A DNA stretch of 64,000 bases from Peronospora farinosa. Taxonomy: Eukaryota > Oomycota > Peronosporomycetes > Peronosporales > Peronosporaceae. Position 1 is the stretch's first letter. Each line of letters opens with the position of its first letter. This document shows, piece after piece, positions 33,344-44,005 of the stretch. The notes beneath the pieces were generated by a model. The model searched no databases, was not told where the DNA came from, and worked only from the letters and a program-made list of their open reading frames with translations. The translations under genes and the position numbers were made by a program. The stretch lies in the NCBI GenBank assembly GCA_947646735.1, contig CANTFK010000980.1, forward strand, positions 496,001 to 560,000. Direction: 5' to 3'.

Positions 33344-36300
33344 GCGAACATCGATTGTGACACTACCGTCTCCATTATAATCGACCACGGCTCTTGGTGT
33401 AAAAGAGGCGGCCCTTCGGCATACCTCCTTGACCTCTCCTTGGCGAGCATGTCGAGCAGCTGAAAGCCCAGCAATTTTAGAACCGGTTAACCATAGCGTC
33501 GCTAGAAGTCGAGGTTCCTGGTCTTCGGTCCAACATGGCGTGATGTAAGACGGACACGAATCAGTAGAGCCCCATAGGAAGTCTCCGCTCAGTAAATCTC
33601 TCGAAGAAGCTGTAGCTGCCCACTGTCCAACAGCTGTCACCGCCATCGTCATATTTTTCGTACGAATACACGGCACCTTGCTAAATCTTTTATGAAGCCA
33701 TCGTTGAAGGAACTCACGGTCGGGACCTCTTACCATCGCGGACGCCCCAAACAAAGTCCATGATCAAGCTCTTCAACCGAGCTACCATGGCGGGAGATGG
33801 CCAGCAGTGCCGTGCTAAGTAGGTAATTTTGGGCACCGCGATGGCACTAGCGAGCCGAGATCGTTGTTCCACCGTATGAGTCTTTTCTCTTAATAGTGTA
33901 AGTCGACTTCATAGCGATTTTATGCATTTACACCAGTTTTCATTTACCGCATCCTGTTGGCCCACAAGTACACCAAGATACCTGCAGGTCCGCTTGAAAC
34001 CTGTACATTGAGGCAACACGCGTCCAAAGGCAAAGATGATCCGCGAGGGTCTAGCTCAATGATCATAGACTTCGCTCGATCCTTCAGCAGGCCGGAAATA
34101 GCAGCAAAGTCTTCTAGAATCGTAACTACAGGCGAAACCGCAGACCGATCGCGAAGATAAACCGCCGTATTGTCAGCGTAACCCTAAATTTTAATCTCAG
34201 TCCAGAAGAAAGCGGTATCCCGCGAATGTCATCCCTCCGTTGTATTACCCGATAGACACTATCCAAGGCGAGTAATAAAGAAGAGGATCAAGAGGGCACC
34301 CTTGCCGTATGCCACAGCAGACTTTACGTCGACTTGGACGGTACCCATTCACAAGAAATCGACATGTCGTGTTGCGGTGTAATGCCGCCACGACATCTAC
34401 AAAAAGAGGCAAGAATACAAGCCAAGTCAACGCCGAAAGTAGAAAAGGACGTTGTAACGTGTCGTATGACTTGCGAAATCGAGAAGCAAAACAATCGCTC
34501 GTGTAGATCGCTGTCAGCACTAGCCGCTTTGCGAGCCGCCGAAAAAATGTCAAGAGCTGTATGGATCGACCGCTGCGGGACAAAACCAACTTGAGCTGGC
34601 AAAACGATATGCGACAGCATCAGCCGAAACCGAAACGAAAGTATCTTTGTACATAGCTTGTAGTCACTGTTGAGTAGGGCGATCGGCCGGTATTAAAGCG
34701 GCAAGGCGGAGGCCGCGGTTTTCTTTAGACATTGAATGTTTGCTTCACCAAACGACGTCGGTAGCACGCTGCACTCCATCCATCTCGTGTACAGTGCTTC
34801 GAGAATAGGAGCAAGCGTGTCTGCATAATCACGATAAAAGGTGTTGTTAATTTCATTCGTACCCGCGGCTTTCCCACGTTTAAGCCTCTTTAATGACGCA
34901 CACACATCGTCTGAAGATATAACTGATGTCACATTAGATTCATCAATCCGGGCCGGAAGGAAGGCTCGCTCAAGAAATGCAGTGGTAGAATCTGGACGAT
35001 CAAAAAATTTAGTCATAAAATGTCCCCAGTCGTCTGTTATTTCATCCGCCGATTCCTCCGACCGATTTAAGCCGTATGTAGCTTGTCCACCCAAAGAAAC
35101 GATAGTGCTGTCCTGAAATTTTGTAGACACCCGCGCGAAGAAACGCCGAGAAGTCTTTCCTGGAGAGTATGTGTGCTGGACAAGAAGTCGCTCTTTTTGG
35201 TTCTTTGCCATAATCGCCGACACTCCGCAACGTTTCGCCGAAGATCCGCAGGATTATCGACAGGACTTGGCTGGTCGCATACCACTTGAGCACACGCTAT
35301 TGATTTAGCTGACTAGCGCGCCTCCAATAGCGCCGCATCCAGACGGACATAGAGGCGCTTTAGCCGCTGTCTGTAGCTGCGCGTCAGACTTTGACAGTCT
35401 ATCTTGGTATTTGCCACCAGAACGTTGAGTAAACTGATCTTCCATTCATCCCACAAGTCGGCCAATTGTCTGGCCGTGCGATAGTCCGACGTCGGAACAG
35501 AACTGGATTTATCAATTTTAATCTGTGTCCGTCCAATGGCCGCAAAATCGCACTGGTCACGGCTGCTTGAGCACAACCGGGAACTGATATACGTGTCGCG
35601 GCTTACGTATGCGCACAACATGTCGAGGCGCCCCAATCCGTATACTAATTCCATTGTGGTCAGCTGCTGGGCCAGGTACAGACAGATCGACATCTCGCAC
35701 CCAATCAGCGTGAAGAGCACTCACGTACTACCGATCAAGTCGAAAACTGGCTAATCCACCGCCAGGCAAAGTGTAGAAATATGTGTGCGCCGCCACATGA
35801 ATGGCTGAAATGGCCCTCTCTTCTTCCGCTCGCTCCATTTCATCTTCGAATACATCGCAAAGTTGCGGCTGCCCGAGAAGCCGTCTTAAAGCCTGCGAAT
35901 CATGTCTGCCGGGCGGAGGAACAAAAGATCGGTCAAGTCAAGGCCCCAATGTGCAGTTGAAATCTCCGCCCACGAACAAGGATCCGTCGTATTCCAGCAG
36001 GTGGTGTTCGAAGCGTCTCGAAATACGCCTCCCTTTCAGTCTTACCACTCGGGGCATATACGTTAGCAACGAGAACGGCTTCGCTTCGAATAGTAATCTG
36101 AACAGCCATCCAATGCGGCGTTCAATGTATCTCATGCCACGGTTCCATTTCCGTAATCGACGAATACGGATTCAGTAAAATCGCAACCCCTCCACGCGCT
36201 GTTTCGGGCTCGGTCCAACGAGTGCGTCCAGGCTTGTCCACGAAGCCTCATGTGGTGCTCTACAACTTGTTTAGCCTTGCTGATTCACCAATTGAGACTC

Positions 36301-36725
36301 GTGTTTCTTGTAATAGAGCTAAGTCGATAACACCCGGTGTTTCGCGCTGCCTGAAATGGCCAAACCATTCTGCACAGCGTTCCGGATGCTTGGGCAATCC
36401 CGCGACTTTTTGCGAATGCAGACTGATGATATTTTCGCGTGGCCTTTGAGAAGCCTTCAACATAGCCCGGCGATGACGACGTCGAATTGTATCTTCCTTC
36501 GCAACCCCTAACAAATTAGCCCCTTGCGCATCCGAGAGGCCCTCAGTCCAGAAGTTGACCATCACGAGCAATAAAGTCAATCGCCGGCTGCCAGTTGGCA
36601 GGTTTGAATATAATGCTGAAGACAGCCGCGCGCGCCTCTTTGGAGAGGTGGTGTAATGCCGCTTTGGACCACCTTCGTCTCATTCTCGACAGGTGCAAGC
36701 TAAGGTAGCAATACACACAGGACAT
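33344..36725 (-). pseudogene. LINE ORF2: endonuclease and reverse transcriptase
   Basis: Minus-strand frames give the AP-endonuclease (DLALLQETRV near 36310, LFVGGDFNCTLGP near 35950) and RT (ISSDDVCASLKRLKRGKAAG, LPAQVGFVPQRSIHTALDIF, VCCGIRQGCPLDPLLY). The catalytic motif reads YADN (34169-34180) instead of YADD, followed by TAVYLRDRSAV. The RT C-terminal part ends at 33344 in a frame that continues at 22700. Multiple frame changes indicate decay. Confidence 0.82.
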
Positions 36726-39700
36726 TGAGGACGCCCCATTGATCCAAGTCCGGAAGCGGTTCCAAGGCAGTCGCGCACAGCAGCTCCGGCTGTAATTTGC
36801 AGAAATTTCTCCAGCGCTTTATGTTATCCGTTGTCTTCCATCGAATCTGTCCATACTGACCGTCTGCCATTGCGGCCCAACCCGTACACAGCTCTCGAAG
36901 CTTTTCATCGGCGTGTGTGGTATTCTGGCTTATCACAGACAGTTGAGACAAGCTGTTCATAGAATGTCCAAAGGCTTGAAGTGACTCTCTTGGCAACGAA
37001 GCGAGGTAAGTAATTGGGTGCGGCAGTTCACTGACAAGTGCCGCCAATTCCAACGCACACACTATAATCCATGCGGATTGACCCTTTGGACCAACTGGCA
37101 GTGTAGTAGGTAAGGCGGTTAACACTTTGCGCTGTGAAACCCATTAACGAATCGCAGCCGTGTTCGCCGACATGTGTTTCGTGCTCTCCGGCATTGCGGC
37201 GGCCGCTACTGCAGCCGATGCGGTGTCAGGCACCTTGCGCACTCTGGTTGCACGCAACGTCTTATCGTGAGTATCTCGAGGGCGTATCAGATCCATCGGA
37301 GAATTAAGCGCCACCTGTGTACTCGATACCTCACCAGAATCAATGGATCGTGTCAACAGACCGTAAGTGCCCATGGCTAGGTCAGATATAGATACCGAGG
37401 AGGCCTTGAGCTCGTCTTCAAAAGCTTTAGCTAGCTCCGCAGGTGGCGGCGCATGGGCGAGGCGTTACGGTCCCTTCAACAAGATCATCCATGCGCATGG
37501 TATTTCCAAACTCAAATGTGCTGTCCGACATATTGACATCGAGATCATGAGAGTCCAGGTGGTCCGGGTCCTGGGAGAATGTCAAAGCAATTTCCGATGG
37601 AGCCGAATCAGGTAATGCAGCTCCAGGTGGGACCGCCTCCGGTGCTGCCTTGGTTGGCACACTTGGCATGCCCCGTTTGCGACGAATATCAGGCGACAAC
37701 ATTCGCTAAATTTTCGAGAGACCCCTTCTCCTGATTTTCTCTGCAGTCACAGCAGGCAACTCGCTCGGCTGTGGGATAACGCACTTATCCGCAACCTCGA
37801 TCTCGGGCGTCTCTTTCGGTGTAATTTTTGCCAAGCGGCGTGTCAATTTTTGTAGTTTATTTGTCGCCGTTGCTGCTGCTGTCTCCACTCGGTTCGCCTC
37901 CTCACCAGCGGATTGATATTCGTACTCCAAAGTAGGCAAGTCTCCATTCGCAACGTCGAGAGCAGCATTAAGGTCGAGACCTATATCTTCTCGATCAATA
38001 GCCAATTTCAACGCATGAGCGTGAGCCTCGAAGTAGCAAGATTTCTTATCTTCGGCATTTAACTTCTTCTTTGCAGCGGTTGAACTCAGTAGTTCCACTG
38101 TACGTTGTGCGTCCGCCACTTGAGATTAAGCCACCACTATAGCCGTAACCTTGGATGACTTCGCAGACGTAGCGGGAACTGCAACAGTGTCCGTTGCCTG
38201 ATAGGACTTGGAAGCCGTACAATCACCTCTGATCAGGAGATCAAGTTCAGCAACCGCCTGTGCACGCTGCTTAGCAGCCCTGGCAGCAGCGGCTGATGTC
38301 ACGGAAGGTGTGGCCGCGAGTGCCATTCCTTTCGCAGGTACTGCTGCCTTATACGACGAGGGAGGTTTAGTCGACACTTTAACCGAATTTGTCGTGCACT
38401 GCTTGGCGGACGAAGCCGACTCCTAAGTCGATTTTTAACTGGTCCCCTCAGAAGCTTTTAATCTCGAATGTCGTTGCGGTGCAGCATCAGAAGTCGCCGC
38501 TTGAGCCGATGAAACCGCGTTGGGACGCAGGCCCCGCTTTTTCTTGTTCGTTCCTGGGTCAAATCACCCTACATTATTTGGACCAGCGGAACTTGTGGCA
38601 CCGCCACTCGCTGCTAACTGTTCACGGGAGGAAGAAGAGGGAGTATCCTCCCTAGGACAGTCTCTCGAAAAAGACTTAGAGATCTTAGTCAACAGTGGTG
38701 CCTTGCAAGCTTCATCCTTCAGCTTGGCCGTAGATGCCTGTAATGTATCTTTCAGTCCGGTGACATGCTGCAAGCGCCCGTTCACATCGAGGTGCTTAAA
38801 AGTCAAGCCGCTGACTGTTTAAGCAACATGGTTCATACCGATGAACTCGCGGTGATGTTCAGATAAGAATCCTCTCTGCTGGTCGCGCATTTTGCACTTG
38901 AATGATACGGCGAGTAACAAAAAAAACAGGGGACTCGTTGGAAATGGCGGTGGTGATGAACAAACAATGTCGTGTCGGGCATCGTGATGTGCGTCACCAA
39001 CTTGATCTCTTCGGGGCATGAAACGGTATTGAAAGTGGCGACAAAGAAGTTGGAATCGTACGCCTCTGTCCCATTCAAACACCCCCGAACCACCGACGTC
39101 ACCGATCATGACACACTCGACGAGAGGATAGCTTGCACAGTGCTCGCGGCCACACCATGTACCAAAATTTTCACTTGGTACTGCATAACGTTGCGAATTG
39201 AAGTAGTACTGGGTGTCAATGAAGTAGCGATGTCATCCCTCTCCATGGTTGCTGGACACAATAGTTGAAGGCGAGTACCACGAATTGAAATAAATTTTGC
39301 ATGCCAGCTCTCCGCAGCCGCCTGGTCAGGCAATACATAGGTAAGACGTCGAGAGTCCAAATTGTAACACGTGCGCTTTTCCCCTTGATTAGCTCTCGAC
39401 TGAGTGAATTAGAAGTCGTCTCCCCTTCGCGTCGTTCAAAAAGTTGTAGAAGCAGCGTTTTCTCAGCAATATGTTGAGGCATACGGACGGAAGGAGGCAC
39501 GACCGCGATGACCTTGCCTTCGAGGTATTTCTCAAAGAAATTAAGCATCGCAACCCGCGTGGCTCTTGTGTGCGTGCATACTAAAAAACAGGGCGGCGAT
39601 GGAAGTACAATGCCTCCCATCAACCAAGCTGCAAGCGCCTCTTCCTCAATGGAATCATTGGACGTAGATCATCATCCATCTAACTGCTCCAAGGTCTCGA

Positions 39701-40060
39701 AGCTGTGCGCACCAGTAAAGTACGTCGGTCTTGCGACCTAACGACCTCCGCCGGAGTCGAGGCACTGCGGTCGACGGGGTTAATTCTGTCGCCGGGAATG
39801 GTAGGTTCGCCAGGGTCGTTTCTTGTGCCTGGTCCGTTAGGTACGCCGGGATCGATACATTCATGAGGGTCGATGCGGTGGCCGAAGCCGGTAACCGCAG
39901 TCGCGAACGAGACCCTTACAGCCGCCCTTGGCACAGGACCAGGCACGCGATCCCACTGCACTTGTGCATCTTGGTTCTCAAGCGGTGAGGGAGCATCGCC
40001 AAGCAACACATCGCCATCGTCAGTGTTCATGGGTAAAAAAGGCACCCGAACTCGTGCCAC
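36726..40060 (-). pseudogene. LINE ORF1 (nucleic-acid-binding) and ORF1/ORF2 junction
   Basis: Successive minus-strand frames: an N-terminal piece (40060-39680, PFLPMNTDDGDVLLGDAPSP), a central part (39623-39106, HIAEKTLLLQLFERR), a knuckle CFFCYSPYHSSAKC (near 38935-38975), then long Ala/Lys-rich helical segments (38377-37144). This fits a LINE ORF1 whose frames are broken. Exact ends are unclear. 37125-36700 looks like the start of ORF2 upstream of the endonuclease. Confidence 0.6.
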
Positions 40061-40339
40061 GTTACATATCTACGTACTTAGCCGCAAATCAGGAAGTATC
40101 GTGGATGCACAAAGGCAATTTTTTCCAATTTCTCATATGCCAAGTCCGCATCTAACTTCAGCATGTGCTTGGTAAGCGAAGGTTTCATCACGGACAACAT
40201 CCGTTACGGAAATTTGTAAAAAAAGTAAGATGGCTTGCAGCGAATTAACTAGGAGGATCGCTATACCAGTGTGTAAATTTTATTCCATGCTTGAAAAGTA
40301 TGTATTTAATTTGTTCAACCTCGCATTACCTTCGAAACC

Positions 40340-42190
40340 TAGCGCACGTTTGTTGATAGTGCCCTAATTCACCACAGCTCCCGCATTTCCTTTCTTAACG
40401 AGACTCCGCCTTCTTCACGTGTTCAAATTTAGTTAAGTCTCGTTTTGTGCTGTTTTTTGGGAGGTTGCGGGAATCAGGGGAACAACCACGGGTACTTGTG
40501 TGTATATTTGGAGCTCTCATCTCGACCACTATGCTGTGGTCTTCCGCCAAATGCGTCATTTGAGCCAGCAGAACTTTTTGTTGATCATCTGTTTATTCCT
40601 TCAACCGCTTTTCAAGTACGTTCCATTTTACGTCGATGGCCTCAACTTTATTGTTTGATTCCTATAATTCAACACAACCCTTGCAGTCGATGTCCATCAA
40701 AAATGGATCTAATACACAATTGAAAAATAATTTCCTTACCATTGCGTTGTGTGGCAAATCCAGATGTCACTGTTCATGAAAGTCAATTTTTTGTTAGAGC
40801 TCCATTCCTGTTAGCAATTTCCGTTAGCTTTTGAGCACAAGGGAGACCCATGATAGAGGCAAACACCATGGAGCAACAAGCTCTCTGCTCTGCTATTCCC
40901 TCAAATTTCTCGAGACACTTTTTAAGAGCAAAGGCTGAAATCTTTCTAGATACTGAAGCAAAAATTGATGGCAACTTGTTTTAATGATGCGACTTCTCTC
41001 TGCTGCGCTGCGTTTCTTCAGTCTTCAGATCTAACCTGATGCTCAAGTGCATGAGTCATATTGTTGAACACTGACAGCAAGTCCCCTGTTAATACTTGCA
41101 AAAAAGTTTAAACGTAAGCATGAACTCCTTGAATTCGAGATGTAGCTTTGTTGCCGATAAGGAGATACTTTGACGTCCAAGCATGTACAAAGCGTTCCTT
41201 GTATAACAAACAAGTTTTGAAAGGTATTTGAGAACTGTCGGTTTACTTTTAGAAAATGTGTGTCAGCTCTTTCCATTTTTTCATATTCCACTTCTGTGTT
41301 AGCCGCCACCAGAACACCCTAGTGTTGAAGAAACATGGTCAATTCCTCGTTCATCTCAAATTGCTCTTTGCATTTGGCCAGGATGTTCATGTTAATGTGC
41401 CATATGCACAGCAAGTGGGAAGAAGATGGGAATACTTTACCTATCGCTGCTATCAACGACAGTCCACGGTCTGTCACAATAACAATTGGGCATGTCTCAG
41501 GTGTCCAAATAGTTGCCAATTTAGATAGTGCCCATACGTAATTATTTTGTTTCTTTTCCTTCAAAAAGCACAAGCCAATCGAGAAATGGGTATTAAAGCT
41601 TGTCATACCTACGATGTAAAGTAAGGGAAGCTGTTACTGGTTTGTCTTGTAAGCACAGTCCATAAGCGCAGCATGATGGTATTGGCGGGCAAGCTTAACG
41701 CTTTCATGGTGAGCAAGAAAAGAGAGGTAATTGTTCCATGTGCATCACATCGGTGAAAGTGAATACATTCTAATGATTGTAAATCATCAAAAAGAGCTTG
41801 GATTGGGGTCCTTTAATTTTGTACATCCTGTCGCACTTATGCTCACCCATTGTACAATGTAGATAGACTTGCAAGGGCCCCTTCATCTGTCTTACGGAAT
41901 GCTGAAAGAATCCCTAATGGTTTTGTACCAGCAAAAGTTATACTTTTGACAGATTCAGTCTGCTCGCTAGTTACCTTCCGGTAAGTTGAATGGCTAGATG
42001 GATGTAGTGATGGCTCAGGATTGTTGCTGCACTCCAGGAGCTTCAGCTTTCAATTACCTCGCTTTTTGAAAAAATTCCACTTACGAGAAAAGGATAATTG
42101 ATCCGGCGTGAGCTGGTCTGGCGTTTGCGAGCTTCCCCAAATTTTTGCGCGTTTATGACAACTCGGTCACATTTAAGGTAGATTTAATTG
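40340..42190 (-). pseudogene. MULE-1 transposase
   Basis: Minus strand: MDCAYKTNQ (first catalytic Asp) followed by an in-frame TAA at 41634-41636, then QLPLLYIVGM, IGLCFLKEKKQNNYVWALSK, PIVIVTDRGLSLIAAIGKVF (second Asp) and SSSHLLCIWHINMNILAKC. The C-terminal part has IMGLPCAQKLTEIA (SWIM-like) and a CCHC knuckle CGSCGELGHYQQTCA at 40342-40386. This is the MULE/FAR1-type DDE transposase layout. Stops and shifts show it is dead. Confidence 0.85.
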
Positions 42191-42290
42191 AATTTTTTAT
42201 CGTAACAGTGTAACCATGACCACAAGCAAACGTCTGCACGGCAGCCTTCAGTTGCTCTCGGATGGAATACTCAGCCTCAGGCGAAGGAAG

Positions 42291-42543
42291 TGTTAGAAAA
42301 AGGCACGGTTGAAGTTACAGTTGAGGAAACGGCTGACGACTTAGGAAGGCGTTCGAGGATCAGTTGAGCGATTGATTGGACAGGTGCGTGGATGGGTGAT
42401 TGATTGGACAAGAGTGATGGAGAACAAGAACAACTAGTCCATCATGCTAGCACGAAAAAGATAACACTAATAACAATGTCAGAATCCTTTTATCACAGTG
42501 CCGCCGACTTCCTCTCTACAGCTTGCATCATGGCAAGCGAACA
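42291..42543 (+). repeat. Copia 5' LTR
   Basis: TGTTAGAAAAAGGCACGG to GGCAAGCGAACA. The likely gag ATG (42530) lies inside the LTR end, as MASEQ, so the LTR supplies the first gag codons. Confidence 0.95.
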
Positions 42544-44005
42544 GGTTATGAGCCCAAGACGGGAAGCAAACGACGACACCAACGCGGCACAGGCGCCGCC
42601 GGCAACCGGTCACGAAAGGGCCGCGGCCGCGCCTGTTACGGTCGTCTCTCCTACCGCTCACGCAAGGAGCCCGGAGCCTGACGCACTGGAGAGGGTCCTC
42701 AAGATGCTCACGGGCATGGACTTGCAAATGCAGAAGATAGAAGCATCCCAAGCACGCATGGACGAAGACGAGCGCATGCGTGGCGCTCACGAGAGCGAGC
42801 TGTTCCGATCAGAGCTCGGGGCGGACTTCGCAGGGCGACTCCACGGCGGCGCAATGGAGCTTGAGGACTTGCACGATCGGCAGTCTCAGCAGCAATTGCG
42901 GCGTGCACCAGCGCGGCTCGAAGACCTACGGATGCGAGCGAGAGAGCAGCTGCAGCAGCGTGCTGATCCGTTGCCTCAGCCGCCTGCCCCATTGCCACCA
43001 TACCAGCCGGCACCAGTGCCTCAGACGATGCCGGCAGCTCCAGGGCAGCCAGTACAGCAGCAGCAACAAGTGATGCCGATGCAGTATCGCACTCCGGATG
43101 CCAGGCAGCGCAAGCTGGCGATCCGCAAGTTCGATGGCACTGAGGTGTACGTTGGACTCGGGTCCGGCTTCTTCGACTGGGGCAAGACGTTTTGGCGCCA
43201 GGTCGACATGGCACAGGAGTCTTGCGGTTTCCTGTGGAGCGAGAATGTGAAAACTGACGTGCTCGGGCAGTACCTCACTGGCACTGCCGAGCGGTATTTC
43301 AGCAAGCAGGTCGACACGTGGTGGGCCGTGCTGCCTACATTGCAGTACGTGATGCAGCGCATGCTGGACACGTTCAAGACGACGATAACCGCCGCTCAAG
43401 CGATGAAACTCTTCACGGCGAAGAAAGAAAGCAAGAGATCCTGGCCAGAACACTACTTGTATCTGGTCGCTGTCAGCGACGCTGCGGGCGGCGCTGAGCA
43501 GCAGGTTCTGGACAACATCGTGCGCTACGCCTCGTCTGAGCTGTCTACAATACTCATGGCGAAGTACCAGACGCACCGCACCGACTACCTCGTGCACGCG
43601 GAAGAGCTCGCGCACTTCGCGCAAGCAATCGAGATGGAAGCTAGATCAGGAAGATCCTTCGGGAAGGAGGTCGTCGCGCACGTGGACGAGTCCGTGTCGC
43701 GCAAGGAGACACGCACTTGCCACGGGTGTGGGAAGGTCGGCCATCTAAAGAAGGACTGTCGCAGCAAGAAGAATGACGACAAGAAGAGGGGCAGAGGCCC
43801 AAAAGACGGCGGCAGCATCACGCTAGCTGTTGGTGAAGGAAGAGGTCGCAACGGCTCGCGCGCCACCGGTCAAAGCCTGGCGATGGCGATTGGTGACGAC
43901 AGCGACGACGAAGATGACGACTGGATACTCGATAGCGGTTCCAGCCGCCACCTTGTGAACGACGCAACCCTGCTGCGCGACGCGAGGGACTGCGATCAAG
44001 AGTAG
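42530..44005 (+). CDS. gag: Copia gag and protease start
   Basis: From [15 protein letters not shown]: a disordered N terminus, a coiled coil ([20 protein letters not shown]), a Pro/Gln-rich stretch, the gag core ([23 protein letters not shown]), the CCHC knuckle [14 protein letters not shown] (about 43720) and the protease motif [14 protein letters not shown] (about 43921). The frame stops at 44003-44005, shortly after the protease active site. The next frame goes on without loss of residues, so one small indel separates the two halves. Confidence 0.9.
   Translation: MASEQVMSPRREANDDTNAAQAPPATGHERAAAAPVTVVSPTAHARSPEPDALERVLKMLTGMDLQMQKIEASQARMDEDERMRGAHESELFRSELGADFAGRLHGGAMELEDLHDRQSQQQLRRAPARLEDLRMRAREQLQQRADPLPQPPAPLPPYQPAPVPQTMPAAPGQPVQQQQQVMPMQYRTPDARQRKLAIRKFDGTEVYVGLGSGFFDWGKTFWRQVDMAQESCGFLWSENVKTDVLGQYLTGTAERYFSKQVDTWWAVLPTLQYVMQRMLDTFKTTITAAQAMKLFTAKKESKRSWPEHYLYLVAVSDAAGGAEQQVLDNIVRYASSELSTILMAKYQTHRTDYLVHAEELAHFAQAIEMEARSGRSFGKEVVAHVDESVSRKETRTCHGCGKVGHLKKDCRSKKNDDKKRGRGPKDGGSITLAVGEGRGRNGSRATGQSLAMAIGDDSDDEDDDWILDSGSSRHLVNDATLLRDARDCDQE
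42544..42559 (+). other. Copia primer-binding site, initiator-tRNA half-molecule type
   Basis: GGTTATGAGCCCAAGA begins at the first base after the LTR. Its complement, TCTTGGGCTCATAACC, reads as the anticodon stem-loop of an initiator tRNA-Met (CAT anticodon after a GGG stem end). Drosophila copia uses the same internal site (GGTTATGGGCCCAG) on a cleaved tRNA half. Confidence 0.7.

Larger units (their letters stand above)
12552..40060 (-). mobile_element. LINE retrotransposon (ORF1 + EN-RT-RNase H ORF2), split in three by two Gypsy insertions
   Basis: Read on the minus strand the LINE runs 40060-33344, then 22700-21107, then 12938-12552, about 8.7 kb in all. The blocks rejoin in frame when Gypsy-2 and Gypsy-1 are taken out with one TSD copy each (GCGAA, CGCAC). 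Order: ORF1 with zinc knuckle, AP-type endonuclease, reverse transcriptase, linker and RNase H. This domain set is that of I/Tad-like LINEs. ORF2 is split over several frames and two catalytic motifs are altered, so it is inactive. Confidence 0.85.

Noticed and set aside
42926..43624. Long minus-strand ORFs in the Copia gag
   Set aside because: Expected shadows in G/C-rich codons; they are not placed like the Gypsy antisense ORFs.
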